Assembly (NCBI RefSeq): GCF_000015165.1
Contig: NC_009485.1
Location: forward strand, 3,367,501 to 3,431,500
DNA from: Bradyrhizobium sp. BTAi1
GTDB taxonomy: Bacteria > Pseudomonadota > Alphaproteobacteria > Rhizobiales > Xanthobacteraceae
DNA: 64,000 nucleotides
Reading direction: 5' to 3'
In this document: positions 1 to 9,084 of the stretch, piece by piece
How positions within the stretch are numbered: position 1 is the stretch's first letter
Layout: every line of letters starts with the position of its first letter
The notes under the pieces: model-generated
The model's database searches: none
What the model saw: the letters and a program-made list of their open reading frames with translations, nothing else
What the model was told of the DNA's origin: nothing
Position numbers and translations under genes: made by a program

Positions 1-1571
1 GAGGTCGCGAGCCGCTCGCGAAGCTGCAGCGCCTGCCAGAACTGGTCGATGGCGCGATCCGATTCGCCCATCCGCCCCAGCAGTTTGCCCATCATCTCGC
101 GCATCGCCGCGGCATCGCGCTGCCAGCTCGGCTCGGCGCCTGCGGCGGCCATGGCCCGGTCGAGCAGAGCGACGCCGCGTTGGAACACGGCCAGCGCCTC
201 GTCGTGCCGCCCCAGCAGATCGAGCGCCTGGGCCCGCCGGTCGAGGCTGGACGCGACGTCGCGTTGCCGGTCCGGGGCCGTCTGCTCAATCCCGGCGAGA
301 TCGCCATAGGTCTGCAGATCCTTGTCGGCCCAGCCCAGGGCTTCGCCGGGATTGCCGAGCTGCAGCAGCGCATCGGCGATGCGCTGATAGGTCGCTGACA
401 CCAGTTGCCGCCGCTCGCCCCGCGCCGGTTGCGAGTCGGCGAGCGCCTCGAGATGCGACAGCGCTTCGCGATAGAGCGGGAGCGCCGCGTCGGCACGTCG
501 GCTCGTCAGCTGAACATCTCCGAGCCGGTTCAGCGCCGCGGCCAACGGCTCGCGCGCGGGCGCCGACCGATCGGCCAGCCCGCGCCACAGCGTCAAGGAC
601 GCGCGAAAATGACGCTCTTTGTCCGCGGCATCCGAGAGCTCCCCGATCCGCTGGTGCAGCATCGCCGCGCCTGTCTGCCACGCCGCGCCATCGGCGGCCG
701 TGGTGATGTTCGCTTCGGCCATGCTGAGACAATTCCCCAGCAGCTTCAGCGCCGCCTCGCCCTCGCCAACCTTCAGGGCAGTCGCGGCGAGCGCGTCATA
801 GGCCGGCAGATTGGCGAGCGTGCAGGGCTGGATCTGCGGCGTGGCCGCCGAGGTCTCGCGCGTTGTCCGGATCCGCAGCGCCAGCGCCTGGACGCTTCGA
901 TTGGCCGTGCTCTGGACCTGATCCAGCGCGCGCTCGGCACGGCGCTGCTCGGCTTCGGCGATGTCCCGGGCCTGAATGGCCTGCCACGCCTGCCAGCTCG
1001 CGACCGCGGCCATCACGAACAGGACAAGCGCGGCCGTCAGGAACACGCGCTGCCGGCGCGTCTCCTGGCGCGTGTGGTTGAAGCTGCGCACCAGCTCAGC
1101 GACGATGTGATCGCTCGGCTCGCCGTCCGCATCCGGCAATGTTTCCGGCAGGCTCAGCCAGTCGCGCTCACGCACCATCGCGGCCAGCGGCGCGTCCGCG
1201 GGCGCAGTCGCCAGCGCGCCGTTGAGATCGAGGATCACCGGGCCGACATCGCTCGCCAGTGCCACCGCAACCTCGCGCCTGACCCATTCCGACCTGAAGG
1301 CACCGGGACGCCCGATCACGACGATCTTGCGGCTCTTGAGCACTTGCCGCCGGGTCTCGCGTCTGAGATCGGCGCCGGCCACATATTCGGTCTGGTCGAG
1401 AAAGACGCGGAAGCCGGCATGCTCGAGCCGCTCCTTCAGCCGCTGCGGCAGATGCATTCCGTCGGACCGGCTGTATGACAGGAAGAAGTCGTAGCCGAAC
1501 ACGCGATCGACCAGCCGCGTGATCACGCGCTCCGGCCGCATCTGCTCATCATGGGGCGGGGATACGGTCAT
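1..1571 (-). CDS. TIR domain - transmembrane - TPR-like protein, 3' part cut by window edge
   Basis: Read directly on the minus strand: an uninterrupted frame runs from ATG at 1571 to base 1, giving at least 523 residues. Residues 26-160 form a TIR domain starting at YDFFLSYSRSDG. The pattern S94-x-W96-V-x-x-E100 sits where NAD-cleaving TIR domains keep their catalytic glutamate. One membrane helix follows (about 177-196, FLTAALVLFVMAAVASW), then a long Ala/Leu/Arg-rich helical region with TPR-like repeats (for example ADALLQLGNPGEALGWADKD). The likely topology is cytoplasmic TIR with a repeat sensor on the other side, or both parts cytoplasmic and tethered. The family covers NADases in defence and signalling TIR proteins; no defence partner gene is visible here. 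The C-terminus lies outside the window. Confidence 0.8.
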   Translation of the reverse strand, partial: MTVSPPHDEQMRPERVITRLVDRVFGYDFFLSYSRSDGMHLPQRLKERLEHAGFRVFLDQTEYVAGADLRRETRRQVLKSRKIVVIGRPGAFRSEWVRREVAVALASDVGPVILDLNGALATAPADAPLAAMVRERDWLSLPETLPDADGEPSDHIVAELVRSFNHTRQETRRQRVFLTAALVLFVMAAVASWQAWQAIQARDIAEAEQRRAERALDQVQSTANRSVQALALRIRTTRETSAATPQIQPCTLANLPAYDALAATALKVGEGEAALKLLGNCLSMAEANITTAADGAAWQTGAAMLHQRIGELSDAADKERHFRASLTLWRGLADRSAPAREPLAAALNRLGDVQLTSRRADAALPLYREALSHLEALADSQPARGERRQLVSATYQRIADALLQLGNPGEALGWADKDLQTYGDLAGIEQTAPDRQRDVASSLDRRAQALDLLGRHDEALAVFQRGVALLDRAMAAAGAEPSWQRDAAAMREMMGKLLGRMGESDRAIDQFWQALQLRERLAT

Positions 1572-1605
1572 GGCGATCGCAACCTCGAAGCGAGCGCAAC
1601 CAGAT

Positions 1606-1617
1606 GATCACGTGATC
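1606..1617. promoter_or_regulatory. Perfect 12-bp palindrome GATCACGTGATC upstream of the TIR gene
   Basis: GATCACGTGATC lies 35 bp upstream of the TIR-gene start, in the 220-bp divergent gap before the DOPA-dioxygenase-like gene. Its position fits an operator, but no cognate regulator is adjacent and a chance palindrome cannot be excluded. Confidence 0.25.
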
Positions 1618-1791
1618 CCGGTCCGGACAAGTCACCTTCGCGGGGTGATCTGCATCGGGGTACCACTCTGCATGTCCGGGAGCCGGCGCCGTGATATGCT
1701 TGGGGATCTCGGCCAGCACGCAGATGCGGCGAGACAGAACGCCGCGATGGTGACAGGCGCGGCGGAATATCCGGAGGACAGAGGAGAGCCT

Positions 1792-2190
1792 ATGCCGCAC
1801 GATCTGAAGAGCATCGCCAGCTTCCATGCCCACATCTATTACGATCAGGAGACCCGCGCGGACGCCGAGCAGCTGCGCAACTGGATCGGCGAACGCTTCG
1901 CCGTCACGCTCGGCCGCTGGCACGACGCGCTGGTCGGCCCTCATGAGCGCGCGATGTATCAGGTCGCCTTCGCCGTCGAGCTGTTTGCAACCCTGGTGCC
2001 CTGGCTGATGCTCAACCATGGACGCCTGAGCGTGCTGGTGCACCCGAACACGACGCAGCCGCTTGCCGATCACACCGCGCATGCGCTGTGGATCGGCGCG
2101 CAGCTCGGCATTCGCGGGGAGAAACTGCCGGAGACCAGCGAGGCCGAGCTGCCGCTCGCGCCGAACACGACTCCGACCCTGCCGGCCTGA
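1792..2190 (+). CDS. DOPA 4,5-dioxygenase family protein
   Basis: 132 residues, the usual size for the small bacterial members of this extradiol dioxygenase family. Typical blocks are visible: FHAHIYYD near the N-terminus, MYQVAF in the middle, then LVHPNT and DHTAHALWIG, which supply the conserved histidines. ATG at 1792 was chosen because a GAGGAGAG ribosome-binding site ends 4 bases before it; upstream in-frame starts would add non-family sequence. Members cleave catecholic amino acids in plants and fungi, but the physiological substrate in bacteria is mostly unknown. It is transcribed alone, divergent from the TIR gene and convergent with the esterase. Confidence 0.85.
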   Translation: MPHDLKSIASFHAHIYYDQETRADAEQLRNWIGERFAVTLGRWHDALVGPHERAMYQVAFAVELFATLVPWLMLNHGRLSVLVHPNTTQPLADHTAHALWIGAQLGIRGEKLPETSEAELPLAPNTTPTLPA

Positions 2191-2224
2191 CCGCTCGACG
2201 CGGAGTTGCTGCGCCCGGAGCGAA

Positions 2225-3112
2225 TTACAAGGCTCCGTCGCGATCGAATGCCGTCAGAATGGTCTCTGCACTGTCGATGTCGAAATTGCTGGGGCCGAGC
2301 AGGCGTGGCGCCAGCGCGCGTCGGCCGGGCAGGGCATGACCGCCGCCTTCGACGCGATAGAGCGATACGCCGCCGGTCACCTTGCAGTTTTGCCAGCTGA
2401 TCTGCGTGACCGACGTGCCGTTCGTATCATCGCGATGCGGCAACGCGACCATGCGCTGGGCGTCGCAGCCGTCGCGCCGGGCGAAGAACGCCGCCGTCGT
2501 CTCCGCGCTCCACACCAGGCCGCGGCCGCCGCGCAGGCCGACCTCGCCGCCGCGATAGGGCACCATCGGATCCGCCGTGCCGTTGATCATCACCACCGGC
2601 ATCGGCCTGGCGGTGCAGGGTTCGACGCCGGCCGGCATGTTGGCGATGATCGTGCCGATGCCGGCGAACAGCTCCGGCGCCTTGCAGGCCAGCGCGAAGC
2701 TCATCATGCCGCCATTGGAGATGCCGGCCAGATACACGCGGTGGGGATCGGCGACGCCGTCCGCCACGAGACGGCGAACCAGCGCGCGGATGAAGCCGAT
2801 ATCATCGGGCCCGTTGTGCCCATCCATGCGGCCGTCATTCCACTGCCGATCCAGGCCATCAGGAAACACGGCGGTAAAGTTCCGGCGCGCGGCGGCTTCG
2901 GCAAAGCCGGCCGTGCGCGCGGTGCCGGCCCCGGAGCCGAGCGCGCCATGCAGCACGATCACGGTGGGGCGCGGCCCGCTGGGGGCCGGTATCACCAGCG
3001 CATGACGCGGGCCATCGGCAGTGTCGATGACCATGTCGCGGTCGACGGCAAGGGCCGGGGCCGACGCCAACATGGCGATGACAGCAAACATCAACAGGCC
3101 GTGCGGTCTCAT
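2225..3112 (-). CDS. Secreted alpha/beta-hydrolase, PHB depolymerase / feruloyl esterase-like (LpqC-type)
   Basis: 295 residues. An N-terminal signal peptide (MRPHGLLMFAVIAMLASAPALA) is followed by an esterase domain with oxyanion-hole HGALGSG, nucleophile elbow GISNGG (serine), a candidate acid in MINGTADPMVPY and a terminal histidine in EGGGHALPG. These are hallmarks of the poly(3-hydroxybutyrate) depolymerase/feruloyl esterase family. AGGAG lies 8 bases before ATG 3112 and only 2 before an in-frame ATG at 3118, so 3112 is preferred. It probably hydrolyses ester bonds in extracellular polymers or plant-wall phenolic esters. It stands alone, and the substrate is not determined. Confidence 0.8.
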   Translation of the reverse strand: MRPHGLLMFAVIAMLASAPALAVDRDMVIDTADGPRHALVIPAPSGPRPTVIVLHGALGSGAGTARTAGFAEAAARRNFTAVFPDGLDRQWNDGRMDGHNGPDDIGFIRALVRRLVADGVADPHRVYLAGISNGGMMSFALACKAPELFAGIGTIIANMPAGVEPCTARPMPVVMINGTADPMVPYRGGEVGLRGGRGLVWSAETTAAFFARRDGCDAQRMVALPHRDDTNGTSVTQISWQNCKVTGGVSLYRVEGGGHALPGRRALAPRLLGPSNFDIDSAETILTAFDRDGAL

Positions 3113-3228
3113 CGGCATGTCTCCTGCGGAACGATTGTCACCGGCGTGACGCGACGGCGGGCACACCACGCCAGAAACGGGCGATCAGTCCACCCCGCCG
3201 TCGTCACCGAGCTCAGGTCGCGGCCGGC

Positions 3229-3531
3229 TCAGCGGCTGACGGTACGGCTGTAGCTGTAGGAATGGCCGCGCGGGCCGGTGCCCTGGCCCTGCCGCGTACA
3301 ACTGCCAGCGCTGCAGCTGGCCGATCCCGAGCGCGACCAGCTGTTGCCGGCCGGGCCGGTGCCGCCGCCCTGCCAGGCGCAGGTGCCGCCGGAGCAACTG
3401 CCGGAACCGCCGAAGCTGGTGGTGCCCCGCAGGCCCGTGACCGCACCGCTGCGTGTCCAGGCGCTGGCGTCGCTGGCGGTCGCTGCCGCAGCGGCGGCGA
3501 CAAACAATAAGGTCGCGATCAGTCTCTTCAC
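3229..3531 (-). CDS. Small secreted Gly/Ser-rich protein with two Cys-paired repeats
   Basis: 100 residues. A clear signal peptide (MKRLIATLLFVAAAAAATASDASA) precedes a mature part built of two roughly 27-residue repeats. Each has a C-x3/4-C pair, then a Gln, then GTGP: SCSGGTCAWQGGGTGP and SCSAGSCTRQGQGTGP. This predicts one disulfide per repeat and a periplasmic or extracellular location. No function is known to me. It is divergent from the two-component system at 3696, with 164 bp between them, so it could be a target of that system, but nothing in the sequence proves it. Confidence 0.7.
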   Translation of the reverse strand: MKRLIATLLFVAAAAAATASDASAWTRSGAVTGLRGTTSFGGSGSCSGGTCAWQGGGTGPAGNSWSRSGSASCSAGSCTRQGQGTGPRGHSYSYSRTVSR

Positions 3532-3695
3532 GTCACTCTCCCGAGGTCGATGCTGCAGGCATTCGTGTCCTGCGCAACAGAAGGTGCCGCGCGAATGTCG
3601 TGGCGTGATGCACGGCTGATGTCATCGCGTAACGGAATGTAACAGCAGGCGCCGGCTTATTGCCAAACGGCGAATTTTGCGCATCCATCAGGGGG

Positions 3696-4421
3696 ATGAG
3701 CATCCCCTCGGCCACGCTTCTGATGGTGGAGGACGATCCGGAGATCAGCCGGCTCGTGCGCGATTTCATGCGTCGGGAAGGCTTCGAGATCGAGGTCGCC
3801 GAGAATGCCGCGGCCATGGACGCCGTGCTGCGGCGGCTGCGGCCCGATCTGATCATTCTCGACCTGATGCTGCCGGGCGAGGACGGGCTGTCGATCTGCC
3901 GCCGCCTGCGTCAGAGCGACGACATTCCGATCCTGATGCTGTCGGCGAAAAGCGACGAGATCGATCGGGTGGTCGGGCTGGAGCTCGGCGCCGATGACTA
4001 CATGGTGAAACCGTTCGGACCGCGCGAGCTGCTCGCCCGCGTCCGCGCGCTGCTACGGCGGGCGCAGGCAAGTCCGCGGCGTGAGGCGAGCCGGCGCTTC
4101 GCCTTCGACCGGTTCGTGCTCGACGTCGATGCGCGCAGCATCGAGACCGTGAGCGGCGGCGATGCGCCGATACAGCTGACCTCTGCGGAGTTCGACCTGC
4201 TCGCCTGCTTCGTGCAGCGGCCCCGCCGCGTGCTCAGCCGCGACCAGATCCTTGATTTCACCCGCGGCCGCTCCGCCGAGCCGTTCGACCGTACCGTGGA
4301 CATGCTGATCTCGCGGTTGCGACGCAAGCTTGAGGCGGCAAGCCCCGGGACCAGCCTGATCACCACGGTCCGCAATGGTGGCTATCTGTTCACGGCCATC
4401 GTGAGGCCCGTCGCCGGATGA
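3696..4421 (+). CDS. OmpR-family response regulator
   Basis: 241 residues. The receiver domain (about 5-120) has acidic pocket E12-D13-D14, phospho-acceptor D56 (LIILDLMLPGEDG), switch S83 and K105 (MVKPFG). A C-terminal winged helix spans about 130-235 (LTSAEFDLLACF, TVDMLISRLRRKLE, TVRNGGYLF). It overlaps the downstream kinase by 4 bases (ATGA), so the two are translationally coupled. The start is the ATG that follows AGGGGG with almost no spacer; the conserved LLMVEDD core begins soon after, so a long N-terminal extension is unlikely. Target genes are not evident; the small secreted protein transcribed away from it is one candidate. Confidence 0.93.
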   Translation: MSIPSATLLMVEDDPEISRLVRDFMRREGFEIEVAENAAAMDAVLRRLRPDLIILDLMLPGEDGLSICRRLRQSDDIPILMLSAKSDEIDRVVGLELGADDYMVKPFGPRELLARVRALLRRAQASPRREASRRFAFDRFVLDVDARSIETVSGGDAPIQLTSAEFDLLACFVQRPRRVLSRDQILDFTRGRSAEPFDRTVDMLISRLRRKLEAASPGTSLITTVRNGGYLFTAIVRPVAG

Positions 4422-5797
4422 TGCGCCTGTCGCTCGCCATGCGCATCGGTTTGATCGTGATCATCGGTCTGCTGGTGATCTGGATCGGCACGCTGGCACG
4501 TTTCTACCGCAGCCGGACCGCAGACCTCGAAGGCGCAGCGCCGCCGCCGGCGCGGCTGGCCGCGCTCGTCGAGCTGATGGAGAGCACGCCGCCCCGGGAG
4601 CGCGGGCGGATCATCGCCGCCACATCGTCCGACCGCTTTGAAGTCCGGCTCATCGATGAAGCGGCAGCGGCGCGGTTGCCACAGTCCGATCCGGCACAGC
4701 TCACACTGAAACCAGGATTGCGCGACGCCTATGCCGATGCGCTCGGGTCGCGGCGATGGGCGATCGGCCCGGTGTCGGAGCCGGACGGTCGCTGGTGGCC
4801 GCGACTGGCGCGCGCGCCGCACAACGCAATGGAGTTTCGCATCGCCCTGAATGACGGCGAGATCCTGCAGGTCGACTCCCGCGCCTCGCTGGTGGTGACG
4901 CAGCAGGGCCTGCCGATCGGCTTCGGCGCCGGCCTGTTCGGCACCGTGGTGGCGCTGTTGGCGCTCGTGATCATGCAGCGCGAGACGCGGCCACTGGTGC
5001 GCCTCGCCGCCGCGGTCGACCGGGTCGATCCGGCCGGAGCGCGGGTGCCATTGCCCGACATCCGTCGCAACGCGCCGGAGGTTCGGGCCGTCGTGACGGC
5101 GTTCGGCCGGCTGCAGGACCGGCTCGCCGAGCTGATCCAGGCGCGCATGGCGCTGATCGGCGGCATCGCGCATGACGTCCGTACCTTCGCGACCCGTTTG
5201 CGGCTGCGCGTCGACCAGATTCCGGACGACGCCGAGCGGCAGCGCGCCGTGGTCGATATCTCCGACATGATCCGGCTGCTCGACGATGCGCTGGTGGCGA
5301 GCCGCGCCGGCGCCGGCGAACTGCCACAGGAGCTCATCGCCTTCGACGAGGTGGTGCGCGCCGAAATCGACGATCGCCGCAACCAGCACGCGCCGGTGCG
5401 GCTCGATCGGGCAGGGGAGTCCGGCGAGCTCTTGCTGCTCGGCGACCGCCTGGCGCTGCGCCGGATCATCGCCAACCTCATCGACAATGCTCTGAAATAT
5501 GGGCGGGTCGCCGATGTCGTGCTGCGGACCGAGGCGGCGCACGCCGTTCTGATCGTCGATGACGAGGGCCCCGGCATTCCGCCCGACAAGCGCAATGCCA
5601 TGCTCGAGCCGTTCACGCGCATGGACATGTCGCGCAATCGCAGCACGGGCGGCGCGGGTCTGGGGCTCGCGGTGGTGCGAACCCTGGTAGAGGCGCATGG
5701 CGGCAGCATCGAGATCGCCGATGCGCCGCGCGGCGCGCGCATCATCGTCCGACTGCCATTGTTTCAGGACAGTGCCGACGGCCAGTCTCACGCATGA
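4418..5797 (+). CDS. EnvZ-type sensor histidine kinase
   Basis: 459 residues. Two membrane helices (about 10-27 and 166-186) flank a periplasmic sensor of some 135 residues. A HAMP-like linker, a dimerisation domain with phospho-acceptor H252 (GGIAHDVRTFATR) and an ATPase domain follow, with N box NLIDNALKYG (353-362), G1 box DDEGPGIP and G2 box GGAGLGLAVV (411-420). The H box followed by Asp-Val-Arg-Thr resembles EnvZ-like kinases. It is the cognate partner of the overlapping response regulator. The ligand is unknown and the sensor domain has no motif I recognise. Confidence 0.93.
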   Translation: MMRLSLAMRIGLIVIIGLLVIWIGTLARFYRSRTADLEGAAPPPARLAALVELMESTPPRERGRIIAATSSDRFEVRLIDEAAAARLPQSDPAQLTLKPGLRDAYADALGSRRWAIGPVSEPDGRWWPRLARAPHNAMEFRIALNDGEILQVDSRASLVVTQQGLPIGFGAGLFGTVVALLALVIMQRETRPLVRLAAAVDRVDPAGARVPLPDIRRNAPEVRAVVTAFGRLQDRLAELIQARMALIGGIAHDVRTFATRLRLRVDQIPDDAERQRAVVDISDMIRLLDDALVASRAGAGELPQELIAFDEVVRAEIDDRRNQHAPVRLDRAGESGELLLLGDRLALRRIIANLIDNALKYGRVADVVLRTEAAHAVLIVDDEGPGIPPDKRNAMLEPFTRMDMSRNRSTGGAGLGLAVVRTLVEAHGGSIEIADAPRGARIIVRLPLFQDSADGQSHA

Positions 5798-5822
5798 CCC
5801 AAGGGCCTCATGCGCAGCGTTG

Positions 5823-6848
5823 TTACAGACGGCTGGCGGTCAATTGCTGGCGATAGCGTTCGGCGTCCCAGTTCAGCAACGCCTGCTCGTGTTCCGCCGC
5901 GAGATAAACGATATCCGCGTCGCGCGGCAGGCGGCTGGTGACGAGGGCGAGGCAGCTCAGCATGGCCTCGGCGCCCGGGCTGGCATCGCGACGAATGATC
6001 GCGCCGAGGCCCGGCGCGAGCGCGGCGACCGGCGCCGGCAGGCGGTTCGCCTCCGCGCGTGTGAGCAGCGCAGCGAGGGCATCGGCGCCGTCTACCGTCG
6101 GCAGCCCCGGGCCGAGAAACACCACGTGATCCGGATAAAGCGAGCCGCCGCTGGCAACCGCCCGATTGAACGGATCGGTCGCGATGCAATGGCAGCCCGC
6201 ATCCAGCGGCAGGCGATAATCCGTGCCGGCGCAGAGCCGCCGCAGCGCGGCTTCGTCGGGGGCGGGCGCCGCGCGGACAGGGAGCGCCAGCCGCGCTTCG
6301 ACGTCGCGCGCCAGTGCCAAGGCGCCGTCGCAGCTCTCGGCGCCGACCACCAGGCCATGATTGCCGAGCACGAGAACGTCGATGCGGTCCTGCGTCACGA
6401 TCTCGCCGACGGCGCGCGCCAGCGGCAGGCCGGGATGATGATAATCGAGATGTCGCCAGGCCAGCCCTGCGAGCCGCGTGGCGAAGGCGTCGCTTGCGTC
6501 GCGCCGCACCGCCCAGGCGATCGTGTTGACGGAGTGTACGTGCAGCACCACCCGGTGCGGCATCAGCGCATGCAGCGACGTCTCGATCGAGGCGCGTAAG
6601 TTGCCGGGCGCGGCCAGCGGAATGCGCTCGTCGTCACGCGCGAGCGCTTCAAGCGCGGCCGGCAGCAGCACCGGCACGAAAATGTCCTTCTCGGCGGCGT
6701 CGGACAGCCATGTCCCCGACGCCTTCACCCAGAGCAGATCGCCGTCCTTGAGCGAAGAATTGCCGCCGGCGCCTTGCACCATCGACATGTCGCGGCCGAC
6801 GCGTGCCGACATCTCGCGTAACGCCATCAAATCACCGGGCTCGCGCAT
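5823..6848 (-). CDS. Class II aldolase/adducin-domain protein
   Basis: 341 residues, longer than the roughly 215-250 of simple fuculose-phosphate aldolases; the extra C-terminal part resembles the aldolase half of RhaD/YuxG-type proteins. The N-terminal half has GAGGNSSLKDG (phosphate-binding loop region), LHVHSVNTIAW (metal histidines) and LGNHGLVV (third metal ligand). It probably carries out retro-aldol cleavage of a phosphorylated ketose. GAGAGGAGA lies about 8 bases upstream of ATG 6848, which overlaps the end of the HAD gene. It is the last gene of the kinase-HAD-aldolase operon facing the SorC regulator. Confidence 0.82.
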   Translation of the reverse strand: MREPGDLMALREMSARVGRDMSMVQGAGGNSSLKDGDLLWVKASGTWLSDAAEKDIFVPVLLPAALEALARDDERIPLAAPGNLRASIETSLHALMPHRVVLHVHSVNTIAWAVRRDASDAFATRLAGLAWRHLDYHHPGLPLARAVGEIVTQDRIDVLVLGNHGLVVGAESCDGALALARDVEARLALPVRAAPAPDEAALRRLCAGTDYRLPLDAGCHCIATDPFNRAVASGGSLYPDHVVFLGPGLPTVDGADALAALLTRAEANRLPAPVAALAPGLGAIIRRDASPGAEAMLSCLALVTSRLPRDADIVYLAAEHEQALLNWDAERYRQQLTASRL

Positions 6849-6862
6849 CGATCGGTCTCCTC

Positions 6863-7729
6863 TCACCAAACAAGATGCTGCATGGTCCAGGTCGGCATCC
6901 GCTGCGGCGCGCCGGCCAGCCGGCGGGTCGCGGCGGCGAGATCCGGCGCGCCGGCCAGCGTGGTGCGATGTACGCCGTCGCTGAGCAGCAATGTCTGCAG
7001 GCCCTGGGCGCGACCGCCGGCGACGTCATGGTCGAGCGAGTCACCGATCATCAGTACGCGATGCGGATCCGGATCGCCGAGTTGCGCCAGCGCCGCCGCA
7101 AAGATGGGTCCATGCGGTTTGCCGACGAACGACACCCTGCCGCCCAGCCATTCATAGGCGCGCGCCAGCGTGCCGGGCGCGGGCACCAGGCCAGTTGCGC
7201 CAAACATCATCAGGTCGGGATTGGCGCAGATCATCGGGACGCGCCGCGCCGCTGCGTGCGTGAATTGGTCGCGCCACAGGTCGGGCTCAGTGACCTCGTC
7301 GTCGAGGCCGCCGAGCAGGATGAAGTCGGCCTCGCGCAGGTCGCTGACGATCACGAGATCCAGCCCTTCGGTCAGCGAACGGTCGCCGCCGCGGGTGATC
7401 AGGAAACAGGCGCGACCGCAATCGGTGAACGGCGCGCGGTTCCGCTCGCGTAAGCCGTTCCAGGTCACCTCGCCCGAGGTGAGAATGCCGTCATAGGCGG
7501 AGCGCGGCACGCCGAGCCTGGCGAGCCGCTCGGCATTCTGGCTGGCGCGCTTGCCGGAGTTCGACAGCACGAGAACGCGTTTGCCGGCCTCCCTCAGCCG
7601 GGCGAGGCAATCGAGTGCGACCGGAAACACCGTCCGTCCGTCATGCAGCGTGCCCCATTGGTCGAGCAGGACGTGATCGAACCGGTCGGCGATGGCGGAC
7701 AGGCCGCTGATCTCGCAGGCCGCCATCAT
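6863..7729 (-). CDS. Class IIA HAD-superfamily hydrolase (TIGR01459-like)
   Basis: 288 residues. HAD motif I is LLDQWGTLHDG; a Ser/Asn-rich motif II is VLVLSNSGKR; the third and fourth motifs are FVGKPHGPIF and VLMIGDSLDHDV. This is the layout of class IIA phosphatases of the NagD/4-nitrophenylphosphatase type. The family is widespread in rhizobia with no settled substrate. The start overlaps the kinase stop (ATGA at 7729-7726). Its position between a sugar kinase and an aldolase suggests removal of a sugar phosphate or repair of a side product. Confidence 0.85.
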   Translation of the reverse strand: MMAACEISGLSAIADRFDHVLLDQWGTLHDGRTVFPVALDCLARLREAGKRVLVLSNSGKRASQNAERLARLGVPRSAYDGILTSGEVTWNGLRERNRAPFTDCGRACFLITRGGDRSLTEGLDLVIVSDLREADFILLGGLDDEVTEPDLWRDQFTHAAARRVPMICANPDLMMFGATGLVPAPGTLARAYEWLGGRVSFVGKPHGPIFAAALAQLGDPDPHRVLMIGDSLDHDVAGGRAQGLQTLLLSDGVHRTTLAGAPDLAAATRRLAGAPQRMPTWTMQHLVW

Positions 7730-9000
7730 CGCGGTGGCCCCTGCAGCGCCAGCAGAGCCGTGCCGTAGCTCGCTTCGGTGTGCGTGGCGATGCTGACGGG
7801 CACGCCGATGATGCGCGCGCGGATCGTCGCCCAGGCCGCATTCCTGGCGCCGCCGCCGATGCTGATCACGCGCCGCAGCGTCGGCGCGCCGAGCGCTTCG
7901 AGGCGACGATAGGCCAGCGCTTCGACCCCTGCGATGCCTTCGAGCAGCGCCTGGAAGAAGCGATGGTCCTCCGCCGGCCGCGGCGCGATCCGTGGCGCCA
8001 GCGCGGGATCGGCGATCGGGAAGCGCTCGCCTGGTTTGGGCAGGGGATAGTAGTCGAGTCCGGTCGGATCGTCCGGGCGCAGCAGCGGCGTCATGCGGTC
8101 CATGTCCTCGGTGGAGAAATGCGCCAGCAGCGCGGCACCGCCGGAATTCGACGCGCCGCCCGCGAGCCATTTGTCGCCCAGCCGGTGCGAGTAGACGCCC
8201 TGATCGGCGGCGAAGATCGGCTGCGTCGCCACCAGCTTGACGACGAGCGTGGTGCCCAACGAGGTCACGGCGTCGCCTGGCGTCTCGGCGCCCGTGGCGA
8301 TGAACGCGGCGACGCCGTCGGTGGTGCCGGCGACGATCCGCGCTGAAGAGGACAGGCCGAGCCGGCGCGCGACCGCCGGATCGATCTCGGCAAAGGGCGT
8401 GCCCGGCACCAGAATGGTCGGCAGCAGGTCGGGCGGAATGCCGAGCTGGTCGAGCCATTGCGGCCAACAGCGCCGGACCGGATCGTAGCCGAGCTTGAGC
8501 GCGTTGTTCTCGTCGCTGACGCCGTGGCGGCCGGCCAATCTCCCCGCGATCCAATCGGCCTGATGCACGGCGTGACGCGCGCCGCTGGTCGAGGCCATAA
8601 GATGCAGGAGCTTGGCGAGCGCGCTGCTCGCGCCATGCGCGCCGCTCTCGGGCGGTGCGACAGCGGCAATGCGTTTGGCTTCGTGGGTCGCGCGCGCATC
8701 ATTGTACATCAATCCGGGCGAGCGGGGGCGTCCGTCCGCATCGATCAGCAGCAGCGTGCCGGAGGTGCCGTCGATCGCGATGCGGGCGACCGCGCCGAGA
8801 TCGATGATCTCGCCGAGCTTGCTGATCGCGGCGGTCGCAGCCTGCCACCACAGCTCAGGGTCCTGATCCAGCGCATTGCCGCTTTGGCGGGGCGCGGCGA
8901 GCGCCATCGCTGCCGCGCCCTCAATGTCGCCGCGCGCATCGACAGCGCAGGCGCGCACGCCGCTGGTGCCCACATCGATGCCGACAAATAGCTCCGTCAT
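7726..9000 (-). CDS. FGGY-family carbohydrate kinase (short, D-ribulokinase-like)
   Basis: 424 residues, shorter than the usual 480-530 of FGGY kinases and close to the compact cyanobacterial/plant D-ribulose kinases. The phosphate-1 loop is GIDVGTSGVRA; DGTSGTLLLID and LMYNDARA follow; the second domain has GTTDGVAAFIATG, SLGTTLVVK and the adenosine loop ISIGGGARNAAWA. It should phosphorylate a ketose or polyol in the cytoplasm. It is the first gene of the leftward operon, divergent from the SorC regulator, with candidate operators in the shared gap. Confidence 0.85.
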   Translation of the reverse strand: MTELFVGIDVGTSGVRACAVDARGDIEGAAAMALAAPRQSGNALDQDPELWWQAATAAISKLGEIIDLGAVARIAIDGTSGTLLLIDADGRPRSPGLMYNDARATHEAKRIAAVAPPESGAHGASSALAKLLHLMASTSGARHAVHQADWIAGRLAGRHGVSDENNALKLGYDPVRRCWPQWLDQLGIPPDLLPTILVPGTPFAEIDPAVARRLGLSSSARIVAGTTDGVAAFIATGAETPGDAVTSLGTTLVVKLVATQPIFAADQGVYSHRLGDKWLAGGASNSGGAALLAHFSTEDMDRMTPLLRPDDPTGLDYYPLPKPGERFPIADPALAPRIAPRPAEDHRFFQALLEGIAGVEALAYRRLEALGAPTLRRVISIGGGARNAAWATIRARIIGVPVSIATHTEASYGTALLALQGPPR

Positions 9001-9084
9001 GCGACCTCATCACGGTTTGCGCGATTACGTTTTTTTCGTTGGCCGGCGCGTCAGCTTCCGTTGCGCTGCAGCACGTTTGGGGGA

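Noticed and set aside
405..1478. 357-codon plus-strand frame
   Set aside because: Antisense to the TIR protein, whose minus-strand frame has clear domain structure; the plus-strand translation has none.
1..1571. Antiphage defence island at the left edge
   Set aside because: Only one TIR protein is visible; no effector partner, nuclease, integrase or other defence gene is adjacent in the window.
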